Below the pieces are notes generated by a model, which saw only the letters and a list, made by a program, of their open reading frames with translations, did no database searches and was not told the DNA's origin. From contig OY969919.1 in NCBI GenBank assembly GCA_963704585.1, forward strand, positions 2,480,001-2,544,000: a DNA stretch of 64,000 nucleotides, in the 5' to 3' direction. Source of the DNA: Bog-756 sp963704585. GTDB taxonomy: Bacteria > Actinomycetota > Acidimicrobiia > Acidimicrobiales > RAAP-2. Positions 28,564 through 38,556 of this stretch are shown piece by piece (position 1 is the stretch's first letter; each line of letters starts with the position of its first letter). The translations under genes and the position numbers were made by a program.

Positions 28564-31500
28564 TCAGGACGCGTGCTGGTGCGTGTCCGGGGTGCCCGTG
28601 TGGCCGTTGGGACCTGCACCCCCGTCGCCCCCGTCGCCGTCGGGGAGCGGGCCGAACGACGCGGCGATGAACTCGTCGGTCTCGCGCTGTGCGGCGAGCA
28701 TCCGCTTTTCGGCGCCGGCTGCGAGCAGCCGCCCGAGGACCGGGATCTCCCAGAGGGACTCGGCACGCAGGATCGCCATCGTGACCGGCACGAGGTGCTC
28801 CGCGGTGTCGAAGACGACGTAGCGGGGGAGCCACTCCGGCTCGTACTTGGCGTTGAACCGCCAGAGCGACTCGATCTGCGCGAAGTTGGAGAGGCGCTTG
28901 AGGACCCACCGCTCGGCGCGCTGCATCGTTCCGTCGCCGCGGTCCCCCGAGAGGACCGACCGCATCGCGGCGAAGTTGAGGCTGAGCCCCCCGCACCCCC
29001 GCTCCCGGAGGTGCTCGATGGTCGAGCAGAGGGCGAAGTCGATGAGGCCGTTCGGGTGGTCGGCCGGATCGCGCCGCATGAGGTCGAGCGAGTACCCGGC
29101 GATGCCCGGCGCCGGGACGAACTGGCACATCGCGGCTGCCCCACCGTCGGGACCGCGCACGACCGTGAGCACGAGGTCGGTGTCGCGAGGGTCGAAGACC
29201 CGCCCGAGCATCATCGAGAAGCCCCGCTCGTGCTCGCCCTGCCGGCTCAGACGCATGAGCCCGGTGAGCTCCTCGGTCAGGGCCTGGTCGAGGTGCGAGG
29301 GATCGTGGAAGCTCGCGGTGTAGCCGTACTTCTTGATCCGGTTGTGCGCCTGGCGCAGTCCCTTCATGTGGCCACCGGCGAGGCTGAACTCCTGGACGTG
29401 CACGACCGCCTCGTCGCCGAGGTAGAGGTGGTGCATGCCCGACTCGCGGTAGATGGGCAGCCACTCCTCGCCGGCGCCCATGACGGACGTCACCCAGCCG
29501 TGGACGTCGGCGAAGCGCCGGAACGCGCCCCACACCTGCTCCCGCTCGTTCGGGGGCCCGATCGGGTCGGGCGAGATGAGGCAGACCCCGCCGTAGACCG
29601 CGTAGGCGACGAGGCTGTCGCGATGGAAGAACCACTTCTTGTCCGATCGCAGCGCGAAGTAGTCGAGGGTCGAGCCCCCGTGGCGGCGCACGATGTCGCG
29701 GGCCCGCAGCTCGCCGGCGCGTCCCGAGGTCAGCCGGCGGTCGACGACCGGGCGGCTCACGAGCCAGAGGGTGACCGCCACGAGCGCGACGCCGATCGCG
29801 AGCAGGGCGGGCGCGAGGAAGCGGTCCGCGCGGCGAGGGAGGTGCACGGTCCGGATGCCGACGAGCCGCTCCGAGACGGCCTGCAGCGCCGCCCACCAGC
29901 CGATCCCGGTGTGGTGCCGTCCGACGTGGGTGAAGAGCACGAGCGACGCCGTGGCCACGAGCGTGATCCCGACCACGCCGACGCAGAGCGCGATGAGGGC
30001 CGAGCGAAGGGACGACGAGTCGGAGGCCGACTGGAACTCGCGGCGGTTGGTCACCAGGATCGCGAGCACCGCGGCCGCGATGATCGACTCCTCGATGTCG
30101 GCCGCCGCGACCAGGTGGAGGACGATGGTCCCGGCGAGCAGGACGACCGCGATCCGCCACGCGCGGCGCTGGCCGCGCAGGATGCCGCGCCCGAGGGCGA
30201 GGAGCGCGAGGCCCGAGAGCGCGATGAGTGCCCCTGCGGCGACGCTCGCCCGCAGCGGGAGGTACTCGAGGACGAACCGGAGCCGGGCCCGGATCGGGGG
30301 GGTCACCGCGTCGAGGAGGTCGATCATCCCGGTTACCAGGATCGCGACGGCCGCGAGGCGCCGCACCCGGCGCGTGCGGCGGTGTGCGTGTCGCAGGTCG
30401 GGGGCGGGCGGCCAGGAGTCGCCGCCCGGATGGGATGCCACGACGGCGGGGTGGAGCGGTCCGGGGTCGCGCCGCCGGCTCACCAGCCGCTCGAGGTGGT
30501 TGACCGAGGGCTGGACCATGTGCGCGAGCAGCAGGCGGACGTGGAGCTCGGCGCCCGTCTCGAGCTCGATCCAGCTCACCCGCTGGGCCGCGAGGAAGAC
30601 CGGCGGCAGGCCGAGTCGCCCGCGGTGCTCCTCGACGATCTCGGCGGTCGCTCCCACGTTGGCGAAGAAGCCGACCCCGAGGTGGGTGAGCTCCGGCTCG
30701 AAGGTGGCGGCAGCGACCAGCCCCTCGTACCCCTGTGCGACCAGGCGCCGGCCTTCGTCGCGCGCCGCGTCGTTGGCGCCCGCCTCCGAGGTGACCGCGT
30801 CGAGGGCGCCGCCGCCGAGGATCGACCAGAGGCGCCGGCTGAGCAGGCCGAGCACGAGCGCGAGCACGGCCAGCACGATGGCCGCCACCAGGGCGGCGAC
30901 GAGGATCTGGTCGACCAGATCGGCCTGGTGGGCGTGGCGGATGGCCCGGGCCGGCAGGCCCGAGCCCAGGTGGTCGAGGACCCAGGGCGTGACCCCGACC
31001 CGGAGGAGGAACGCGACGACGAACGGGACGAGAAGCCACCACGCATAGCGGCCGAGCCGTCGGTAGAGGGTGCGGGAGACGACGAAGCGGCTGAGCGCGG
31101 AGGGGTCTGCGAGCCGGTCGAGGCCACAGAGCCAGGTGGCGTCCGTCGCCGAGCGCGCCGCGAGCCGCCGCCAGCCTCGGGCGGCACCCGACTCCCCGAT
31201 GCCCGGCTTCGCGTCCGCGCTCGGATCGAGCGCGCTCCGGTCGTGGGCGGCATCGGGCCCCTGCTGCTGCCCGGGCTCGACGCGGACCACCCGGACGCCG
31301 GTCGCAGCGTGGAGGTGGAGGTCGACCGGGCCGAGGAGCTCGACACCGAGTGCGCGGGTGGTCGAGCCGACCTCCGGGTCGGTGTCGTACCCCGGCTCGT
31401 GGGTTCCGACCTGTCGGATCACCCGTCGGTCGGCGAGCGCGAGGAAGTGGCGGAACGCGTCACGGAGCGCGGGGTGGGCGTCGAGCGATTGCCGGCCCGC

Positions 31501-31785
31501 CTCGGCCGCCGAGATCGCCCCGCTGAGGTCGAAGAGGTTGCCGGCGATCACGAGGATCCCCGGCCCGTCCCAGGTGTCGAGGGCACGGGCGAGCTCGACG
31601 GTCACCGCCTCGCTCGCCGGCGACACGTCCGGCGTGAGCAGCAGGTCGCTCACCACCATCGTGCGCCAGCCGAGCGGCACGTCGACCCTGGTGCCTTCGG
31701 GCTCGGGTGTGAAGGCGCCGGCCGAGCTCCCCGGCGCCCGATCGTGCTCGTCCACCCCATGGGTCGGGGGTGTGGTGGTGGTCAC
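28564..31785 (-). CDS. Fusion of a degenerate metallophosphoesterase-like domain with MprF-type aminoacyl-phosphatidylglycerol synthase
   Basis: The protein has 1073 residues from a GTG preceded by GGAGGG at a 5-nt spacing. The first 420 residues look like a calcineurin-type phosphoesterase split by two helices (about 248-268 and 292-315), but its metal motifs are altered: SDLLL at 46-50 for SDLHL, AGNLFD at 81-86 for GDxxD, GTHE at 127-130 for GNHD, and ATFEPEL at 360-366 for GHTH. Six or more helices follow (about 450-690). The C-terminal 300 residues are a DUF2156 synthase domain (DYFALRSDKKWFFHRDSLVA, MKGLRQAHNRIKKYGY, GGLSLNFAAMRSVLSG). The C-terminal part should transfer an aminoacyl group from tRNA to phosphatidylglycerol and the membrane part should flip the product. 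The amino acid cannot be predicted. The first domain is probably a non-catalytic module. The gene is divergent from acs. Confidence 0.8.
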   Translation of the reverse strand: MTTTTPPTHGVDEHDRAPGSSAGAFTPEPEGTRVDVPLGWRTMVVSDLLLTPDVSPASEAVTVELARALDTWDGPGILVIAGNLFDLSGAISAAEAGRQSLDAHPALRDAFRHFLALADRRVIRQVGTHEPGYDTDPEVGSTTRALGVELLGPVDLHLHAATGVRVVRVEPGQQQGPDAAHDRSALDPSADAKPGIGESGAARGWRRLAARSATDATWLCGLDRLADPSALSRFVVSRTLYRRLGRYAWWLLVPFVVAFLLRVGVTPWVLDHLGSGLPARAIRHAHQADLVDQILVAALVAAIVLAVLALVLGLLSRRLWSILGGGALDAVTSEAGANDAARDEGRRLVAQGYEGLVAAATFEPELTHLGVGFFANVGATAEIVEEHRGRLGLPPVFLAAQRVSWIELETGAELHVRLLLAHMVQPSVNHLERLVSRRRDPGPLHPAVVASHPGGDSWPPAPDLRHAHRRTRRVRRLAAVAILVTGMIDLLDAVTPPIRARLRFVLEYLPLRASVAAGALIALSGLALLALGRGILRGQRRAWRIAVVLLAGTIVLHLVAAADIEESIIAAAVLAILVTNRREFQSASDSSSLRSALIALCVGVVGITLVATASLVLFTHVGRHHTGIGWWAALQAVSERLVGIRTVHLPRRADRFLAPALLAIGVALVAVTLWLVSRPVVDRRLTSGRAGELRARDIVRRHGGSTLDYFALRSDKKWFFHRDSLVAYAVYGGVCLISPDPIGPPNEREQVWGAFRRFADVHGWVTSVMGAGEEWLPIYRESGMHHLYLGDEAVVHVQEFSLAGGHMKGLRQAHNRIKKYGYTASFHDPSHLDQALTEELTGLMRLSRQGEHERGFSMMLGRVFDPRDTDLVLTVVRGPDGGAAAMCQFVPAPGIAGYSLDLMRRDPADHPNGLIDFALCSTIEHLRERGCGGLSLNFAAMRSVLSGDRGDGTMQRAERWVLKRLSNFAQIESLWRFNAKYEPEWLPRYVVFDTAEHLVPVTMAILRAESLWEIPVLGRLLAAGAEKRMLAAQRETDEFIAASFGPLPDGDGGDGGAGPNGHTGTPDTHQHAS

Positions 31786-31816
31786 GGCACCCTCCATCGT
31801 AGAGTGACCCCGCCGG

Positions 31817-31822
31817 TAGGCT
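31817..31822 (+). promoter_or_regulatory. Possible -10 box for acs
   Basis: TAGGCT (TANNNT) lies 54 nt before the acs ATG in the short divergent gap. It would give a leader of about 45 nt ending with GGGGGAG just before the start. No -35 box is recognised. A minus-strand TACGAT at 31797-31802 could serve the divergent gene. Confidence 0.3.
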
Positions 31823-31876
31823 GGGGCGCACCGGGGACCAGGTGCGAGACCGGCGGCAGCGACCGATGGGGGAGTG

Positions 31877-33912
<2,036 letters not shown>

Positions 33913-33916
<4 letters not shown>

Positions 33917-34410
33917 GCGGCCGCTCGTCGCCGCAGAACTGGGCCTGGCGGGACGGACCCCTGGAGCACCCGGGCGAGGCGGTGGTCTTCGACGTCGACG
34001 GGGTCCTCTCGGACGCGGTCGGCCGCCAGCACTTCCTCGAGCGCGGCCGTCGTGACTGGGACCGGTTCTTCGACGCGTGCGGCGACGACCCGGTCATCGA
34101 GGAGCTGGCCCGGGTGCTCGAGCTGCTCGACGGACGGCTCCAGGTCGTCCTGCTCACCGGCCGGCCGATGCGCGTCCAGCCCCAGACGCTCGCCTGGCTC
34201 GAGCGGTACGGCCTGCGCTGGGACCTGCTCGTGATGCGGTCGCGCGGCGACTACTCACAGGTCACCTTCTTCAAGCGCGAGACGGTGGGTGAGCTCCGGC
34301 GGTACGGCTTCGATCTACGGCTCGCGTTCGAGGACGACCCGCACAACTTCGCGATGTTCCACGGCGAGGGTATCCCCTGCGTGTACATCCACTCCGGCTA
34401 CTACAGCTGA
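33913..34410 (+). CDS. HAD-superfamily phosphatase
   Basis: The protein has 165 residues with a GTG start overlapping the acs stop. Motif I is VVFDVDGVLSDA, where the two Asp are the nucleophile and acid/base. Motif II is VVLLTGRP, a Lys lies in TFFKRETVGEL, and motif III/IV is LAFEDDPHN. There is no cap domain, so it may act on a large substrate such as a nucleic-acid end or on a small sugar phosphate. Coupling with acs is a genomic association only. Its last 10 bp overlap the end of the convergent lnt gene. Confidence 0.8.
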
Positions 34411-36065
34411 GCGTCGCGGCGTCCCGGACGCCGGCGGCGGGCGACCCACCAGCCGCCGGCGAGCGCGAGTGCCGAGGCGAGCACGACCGGCAGGTCGCCG
34501 ATGCGCACGTAGGGGGTCCAACCCGTCCGGCGTGACAGGGTCGCGAAGAGCACCTGCCGCTGCCCGAGCACGGACCGGTCGAGCACGACGCCACGGTTGG
34601 TCACGACCGCGCTGAAGCCGGTGGGCGCGGCCTGCAGCAGGTCGCGGCCCTGCTCGACGGCCTGGATGCGCGCGGCGGCGAGCTCCTGGGTCGGCACCTG
34701 GGAGGTCGCGTACGACGCGGTGTTGGTGGGCACGATGAGCAGCTGCGCGCCGGCCCGCACCGACGAGCGGCCGCGGTCGGCGTAGAAGACCTCGAAGGAG
34801 ACCATCGCACCGAGCGGTGCGGCCGGGGTCGACAGGAGCCCGGTGCCGCTGCCGGGGATCGCGTCGAGGGGCACCGACGAGAGGTCGCCGAGGTGGGCGA
34901 AGAAGCCGCGGTACGGCACGTACTCGCCGAAGGGCACACGGTGGACCTTCTCGAAGCGTGAGACGAGGTTGCCGTCCGGGCCCCACGCGACGACCTCGTT
35001 GCGGAACGCGGTCGTCGACACCGTCTCGGTCACGCCGACGACGAGCGTCGTGCGGAGCTGCCGGGCCAGGCCCGAGAGCACCGACTCCTCGGCCGATCCG
35101 TCGAGTGGTCCGTCCAGCGAGACCACGTCCTCGGGCCAGAGGACGAGGTCGGGCGAGGCGCCGTGGTCGAGCCGGGCCATCGACCGGGTCGCGGCCATCT
35201 GGGCCGCGAGCACGACCGCGGGGTGGGTCTGCGACTTGCGGAAGCCGCGGGCGCCGCCGCCCTGCACGGCCGCCGCGGTCACCGTGCCCACCGACGGTCC
35301 GCCGTCCGGTGCCGCGGTGCCGGTCGCCGCCGACGCGACGACGAGCGCGAGCACGCCGACGCCGGCGAGCAGTGGCCTCGCCACTCCGGCGAGCAGTGGC
35401 CTCGCCACTCCGGCGAGCGTCCGTGCGCGCCACGCACGCATCGTCGCAGCCGCGAGGAGGCCGAGCCCGACCCCGGCGACGTAGACCGCGGCGGTGAGGC
35501 CGAGTGGCCCGGCGAGGCGGGCGACGTCGACGAGCGGACCCCCGGCCTGCCCGAGGAAGACCCCGCCGATGGGCAGCCCGCCGAAGGGCCAGCGCATGCG
35601 CACCGCCTCGGCGAGGACCATCGCGCCCGGGAACGCGAGTGCGCGGGCGAGGACGGGGCGTGACGGCACCGCCAGGCAGGCCGCCGCGACGAAGCAGGCC
35701 TCGATCGCGATGAGCACGATCGCCCCGGGCGTGGTGAACGAGCGGACGAAGGCGAGTCCGGGTCCGTAGCAGCCGAGCCCGGCGAGCCAACCGGCCCAGA
35801 GCCTCGTCCGCCGGCCGAGCCCGCCGAGCCGCCACCAGAGCAGCGCGGCGGCCGGCGGAGCGAGGATCCACCATCCCCACGGGGGAAGCGAGAGCGCGAG
35901 GCCGATGCCGGACGCGAGCGCGGGGAGCGCGACCGCCCCACGTCGCCGGCCGATCCGGCCGCGGTCGTCCGGCGCGGCCACGGGCGTGGCGGGCGCATCC
36001 GGCGGCACCGCGGTCGCATCGGGCACCGCCGTCGCGGGGCCCGAGAGCGCGGAGCCGGTGCTCAT
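34401..36065 (-). CDS. lnt: Apolipoprotein N-acyltransferase homologue with Ser at the catalytic Cys position
   Basis: Membrane enzyme of the nitrilase superfamily that N-acylates the N-terminal Cys of lipoproteins. The protein has 554 residues from the ATG that overlaps the hemY stop. Six or more helices (about residues 45-235) precede the periplasmic nitrilase-like domain, and a last helix closes it. The acid is E312 (WPEDVV) and the base K373 (FEKVHRVPFGEYVPYR). The nucleophile position reads MVSFEVFYAD with Ser423. The spacing from K373 to S423 (50) matches K335 to C387 in E. coli (52). A 24-nt in-frame duplication gives GVARPLLAGVARPLLA near residues 218-233. Activity is uncertain because the catalytic Cys is normally essential. 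It is the last gene of the hemE operon. Confidence 0.85.
   Translation of the reverse strand: MSTGSALSGPATAVPDATAVPPDAPATPVAAPDDRGRIGRRRGAVALPALASGIGLALSLPPWGWWILAPPAAALLWWRLGGLGRRTRLWAGWLAGLGCYGPGLAFVRSFTTPGAIVLIAIEACFVAAACLAVPSRPVLARALAFPGAMVLAEAVRMRWPFGGLPIGGVFLGQAGGPLVDVARLAGPLGLTAAVYVAGVGLGLLAAATMRAWRARTLAGVARPLLAGVARPLLAGVGVLALVVASAATGTAAPDGGPSVGTVTAAAVQGGGARGFRKSQTHPAVVLAAQMAATRSMARLDHGASPDLVLWPEDVVSLDGPLDGSAEESVLSGLARQLRTTLVVGVTETVSTTAFRNEVVAWGPDGNLVSRFEKVHRVPFGEYVPYRGFFAHLGDLSSVPLDAIPGSGTGLLSTPAAPLGAMVSFEVFYADRGRSSVRAGAQLLIVPTNTASYATSQVPTQELAAARIQAVEQGRDLLQAAPTGFSAVVTNRGVVLDRSVLGQRQVLFATLSRRTGWTPYVRIGDLPVVLASALALAGGWWVARRRRPGRRDAQL
35367..35414 (-). repeat. 24-nt tandem duplication inside lnt
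   Basis: Two exact, adjacent 24-nt copies begin at 35367 and 35391 (GAGCAGTGGCCTCGCCACTC begins each on the plus strand). They encode GVARPLLA twice, in frame. Confidence 0.9.
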
Positions 36066-37558
36066 CCCTCCGCGCCCCGGGTCGCCGCCGGCGCGTTGTC
36101 CGCGAGCGCGTCGAGCACGCGCGCGGCCGCCGTCCGCCCGCTCGCGATGCAAGCCGGGACGCCGACCCCGCGGTAGGCAGCACCGGCCAGCGCGACCGTT
36201 CCGAGCCCGGCAACCGACCGCTCGATCGCAGCGACGCGCAGGAGATGGCCGACCCGGTACTGCGGGAACGCGTGGTCCCAGCGTGTGACGATCGCGTCCT
36301 CCGGTGGGCCCTCGAGTCCGAGGATCGTGGCGAGCTCGCCGACGGCGGCCGCGGCGAGCTCGCCGTCGTCGAGGTCGGCGGCCCGTTCGTCCCCGAACCG
36401 TCCCACCGACAGGCGGAGGAGCTGGTCTCCCTCGCGGTCGAGCGCGGGCCACTTGCGGCTCAGGTAGGTGCACCCGGTGACCAGTGCGGGACGCCCGCCG
36501 ATCGTCGAGGTGCGCGGCACGAGGAAGCCGGTGCCGGTGAGACGGCTGTGGACGGTCTCCGAGCGGACCGACAGGGTCACGACCGCGACCGACGCCTCCT
36601 CGATGTCGGCGAGGAGGGAGGTGGCGACCGGGGCGTGAGCGCCGAGGAGCCGCGCGGCTTCAGGGGCGGGCGTGGCGAGGACGAGGCCGTCCGCCACCAG
36701 CGGCGGCCGGTCGCCGTCGATGCGGAGCGCCCAACCGTGGGCTCCCTCGGCACGGTGGCGATCGATGCCCTCGAGCCGCGTCGCGGTCCGGATGGTGACG
36801 CCCCGTTCGGCCAAGCGGGCCGCGAGCACGGTCGGCAGGGAGGCTGTCCCGCCGCGCAGGGACCAGAAGAGCGGACCCCTCGATGCCGCGCCCGACGGGG
36901 TGCCGCGCACCTTCCCGAGACGCCGGAGCAGGCTGCCGGGCTGCGAGGCGGCGGCGATGAGGACGGGGAAGACCGCCGCAGCGCTCAGGTCGTCGACGCC
37001 GCCGGCGTTGATCCCTCCGAGCAGCGGGTCGACGAGCCGGTCGACGATCGGGCGGCCGAGGCGCTCGCCGATGATGTCGCCGACCGAGCGGTCGCCGCCG
37101 GCGATCTCGGGTCGCGGATGCGGTGGGACGAGATCACGTGCGACGCGGAGCGTCTCGGCGGGGCTCAGGATGCCCGAGCGCAGGAACGGCCACCACGACC
37201 GGGTCGGCACGCCGAGGACGAGGCCGTCGGGCATCGGGCGGAGCTTTCCGCGCGCCCAGATCGAGGCTCCGAGCGCGCCGACCGGGACGAGCTCGTCCCC
37301 GAGGCCGAGCTCGTCGCACAGGGTGGTGGCCTCCGGCCGTTGTGCCACGAACGCGTCCGCCGCGAGGTCGACCGTCCGCCCGGCGAACTCGGCCTGTTGG
37401 AGCTTGCCCCCGACGGCGCCGGCCGGGTCGAGGACGACCACGTCCGGCGCCCCGCGTGGCGTGGGCCGGGTGACGAGCTCCCAGGCCGCGGCGAGTCCCG
37501 CGATGCCCGCGCCTGCCACCACCACCAGCGGGCGGGAGCCGGTCGGACCGCCGTTCAC
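36062..37558 (-). CDS. hemY: HemY-type protoporphyrinogen/coproporphyrinogen III oxidase
   Basis: FAD enzyme of late haem synthesis. In actinobacteria the HemY type usually oxidises coproporphyrinogen III to coproporphyrin III (also named CgoX). The protein has 498 residues with a GTG start overlapping the hemH stop. The N-terminal dinucleotide motif is VVVAGAGIAGLAAAWEL and the family segment VGGKLQQAEFAGRTVDLAAD follows. Near the C-terminus GTVALAGAAYRGVGVPACIA is the usual second FAD contact. It lies between hemH and lnt in one operon. Confidence 0.93.
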   Translation of the reverse strand: MNGGPTGSRPLVVVAGAGIAGLAAAWELVTRPTPRGAPDVVVLDPAGAVGGKLQQAEFAGRTVDLAADAFVAQRPEATTLCDELGLGDELVPVGALGASIWARGKLRPMPDGLVLGVPTRSWWPFLRSGILSPAETLRVARDLVPPHPRPEIAGGDRSVGDIIGERLGRPIVDRLVDPLLGGINAGGVDDLSAAAVFPVLIAAASQPGSLLRRLGKVRGTPSGAASRGPLFWSLRGGTASLPTVLAARLAERGVTIRTATRLEGIDRHRAEGAHGWALRIDGDRPPLVADGLVLATPAPEAARLLGAHAPVATSLLADIEEASVAVVTLSVRSETVHSRLTGTGFLVPRTSTIGGRPALVTGCTYLSRKWPALDREGDQLLRLSVGRFGDERAADLDDGELAAAAVGELATILGLEGPPEDAIVTRWDHAFPQYRVGHLLRVAAIERSVAGLGTVALAGAAYRGVGVPACIASGRTAAARVLDALADNAPAATRGAEG

Positions 37559-38556
37559 GAGCCCTCCGCCGGCGCGTGCGCGGCGGACTGCGCGGTCGAT
37601 TGCGCTCTCGACTGCTCGGCGGAGTGCGCGGCGGACTGCACGGCGCGGGCGAGGAGGGCGCAGAAGCGCGGGTCGTCGTCGAGGGATCGAGACCGCGCGA
37701 ACCCGACACCCGCGGCGCCCGCTGCAGCTTCTGCCTCGACGTCGAGGTCGTAGAGGACCTCGAGATGGTCGGCGACGAACCCCACAGGACAGACCAGGAC
37801 CGCGGTCGCGCCGCCCGCCGCGAAGCGGTCGATCTCGGCGAGGAGGTCCGGTCCGATCCAGGGGTCGGACGTCCGCCCGGCGCTCTGGAAGGCGGCCTCC
37901 CAGGCGCCGGGGTCGAGACCGAGCGCCGCCGCGACAGCCGATGCGGTCTCACCGACCTGGTCGCGGTAGGGGTCGTCGGGGGTCAGGGCCCGCTCGGGCA
38001 GGCTGTGCGCGGTGAAGAGCACGACCGCTCGCGATGCCTCCGACGGTGCCAACGTGGCGCGGGCCGCCGCGGTGCGCTCGGCGAGCAGACGCACGAGCTC
38101 GGGATCGCGGTGCCAGGGAGCGACCGCACGGATCGCGAGGCCGTGTCCCGCAGCCGCGTCGGCCGCGCGTCGGAGGTACTGGCCGGAGCCGAGGGCCGAC
38201 TGGTGGGGAGTCAGCACGAGCGCGACGACGCGGTCGACGCCGCACCCGGCGAGCTCGGCGACGCCGTCTTCGATCGAGGGCGACGTGTGCTTCGCTCCGA
38301 AGCGAACGACGTACCGTCCCGGCTCCGATGCGTCGAGCGCCGCGGCGATCCCGGCGACCTGCAATCGGGTCCGCTCGGCGAGCGGGGAGGTGCCGCCGAT
38401 CGCGCGGTACCGTCCGACGAGCTCGGCGAGGAGCTCGGGGGTCGGCGGCCGCCCGCCGCGGATCGAGGTGTAGAAGGGTTCGATGCCCTCGGGCGTCGAC
38501 GGCGTGCCGTGCGCCATGACGAGGACGCCGACGGCGGGGCCCGGCATCGCGCTCAC
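37555..38556 (-). CDS. hemH: Ferrochelatase (coproporphyrin ferrochelatase type)
   Basis: Inserts Fe2+ into a porphyrin; in actinobacteria the substrate is usually coproporphyrin III (CpfC). The protein has 333 residues. The GTG at 38556 overlaps the hemE stop; the ATG at 38547 is an alternative. The start GVLVMAHGTPSTPEGIEPFY and the segment YRAIGGTSPLAERT match the family. Catalytic His is in FTAHSLPERA and the Glu in VCPVGFVADHLEVLYDLDVE. The C-terminal 25 residues are a low-complexity tail of Ala/Gln/Ser/His (AAHSAEQSRAQSTAQSAAH). The cysteine set of mycobacterial [2Fe-2S] ferrochelatase is not present. Confidence 0.94.
   Translation of the reverse strand: MSAMPGPAVGVLVMAHGTPSTPEGIEPFYTSIRGGRPPTPELLAELVGRYRAIGGTSPLAERTRLQVAGIAAALDASEPGRYVVRFGAKHTSPSIEDGVAELAGCGVDRVVALVLTPHQSALGSGQYLRRAADAAAGHGLAIRAVAPWHRDPELVRLLAERTAAARATLAPSEASRAVVLFTAHSLPERALTPDDPYRDQVGETASAVAAALGLDPGAWEAAFQSAGRTSDPWIGPDLLAEIDRFAAGGATAVLVCPVGFVADHLEVLYDLDVEAEAAAGAAGVGFARSRSLDDDPRFCALLARAVQSAAHSAEQSRAQSTAQSAAHAPAEGS

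Noticed and set aside
37555..38556. [2Fe-2S] cluster in the ferrochelatase
   Set aside because: The four-Cys arrangement of mycobacterial enzymes is absent; only one Cys lies near the C-terminal region.
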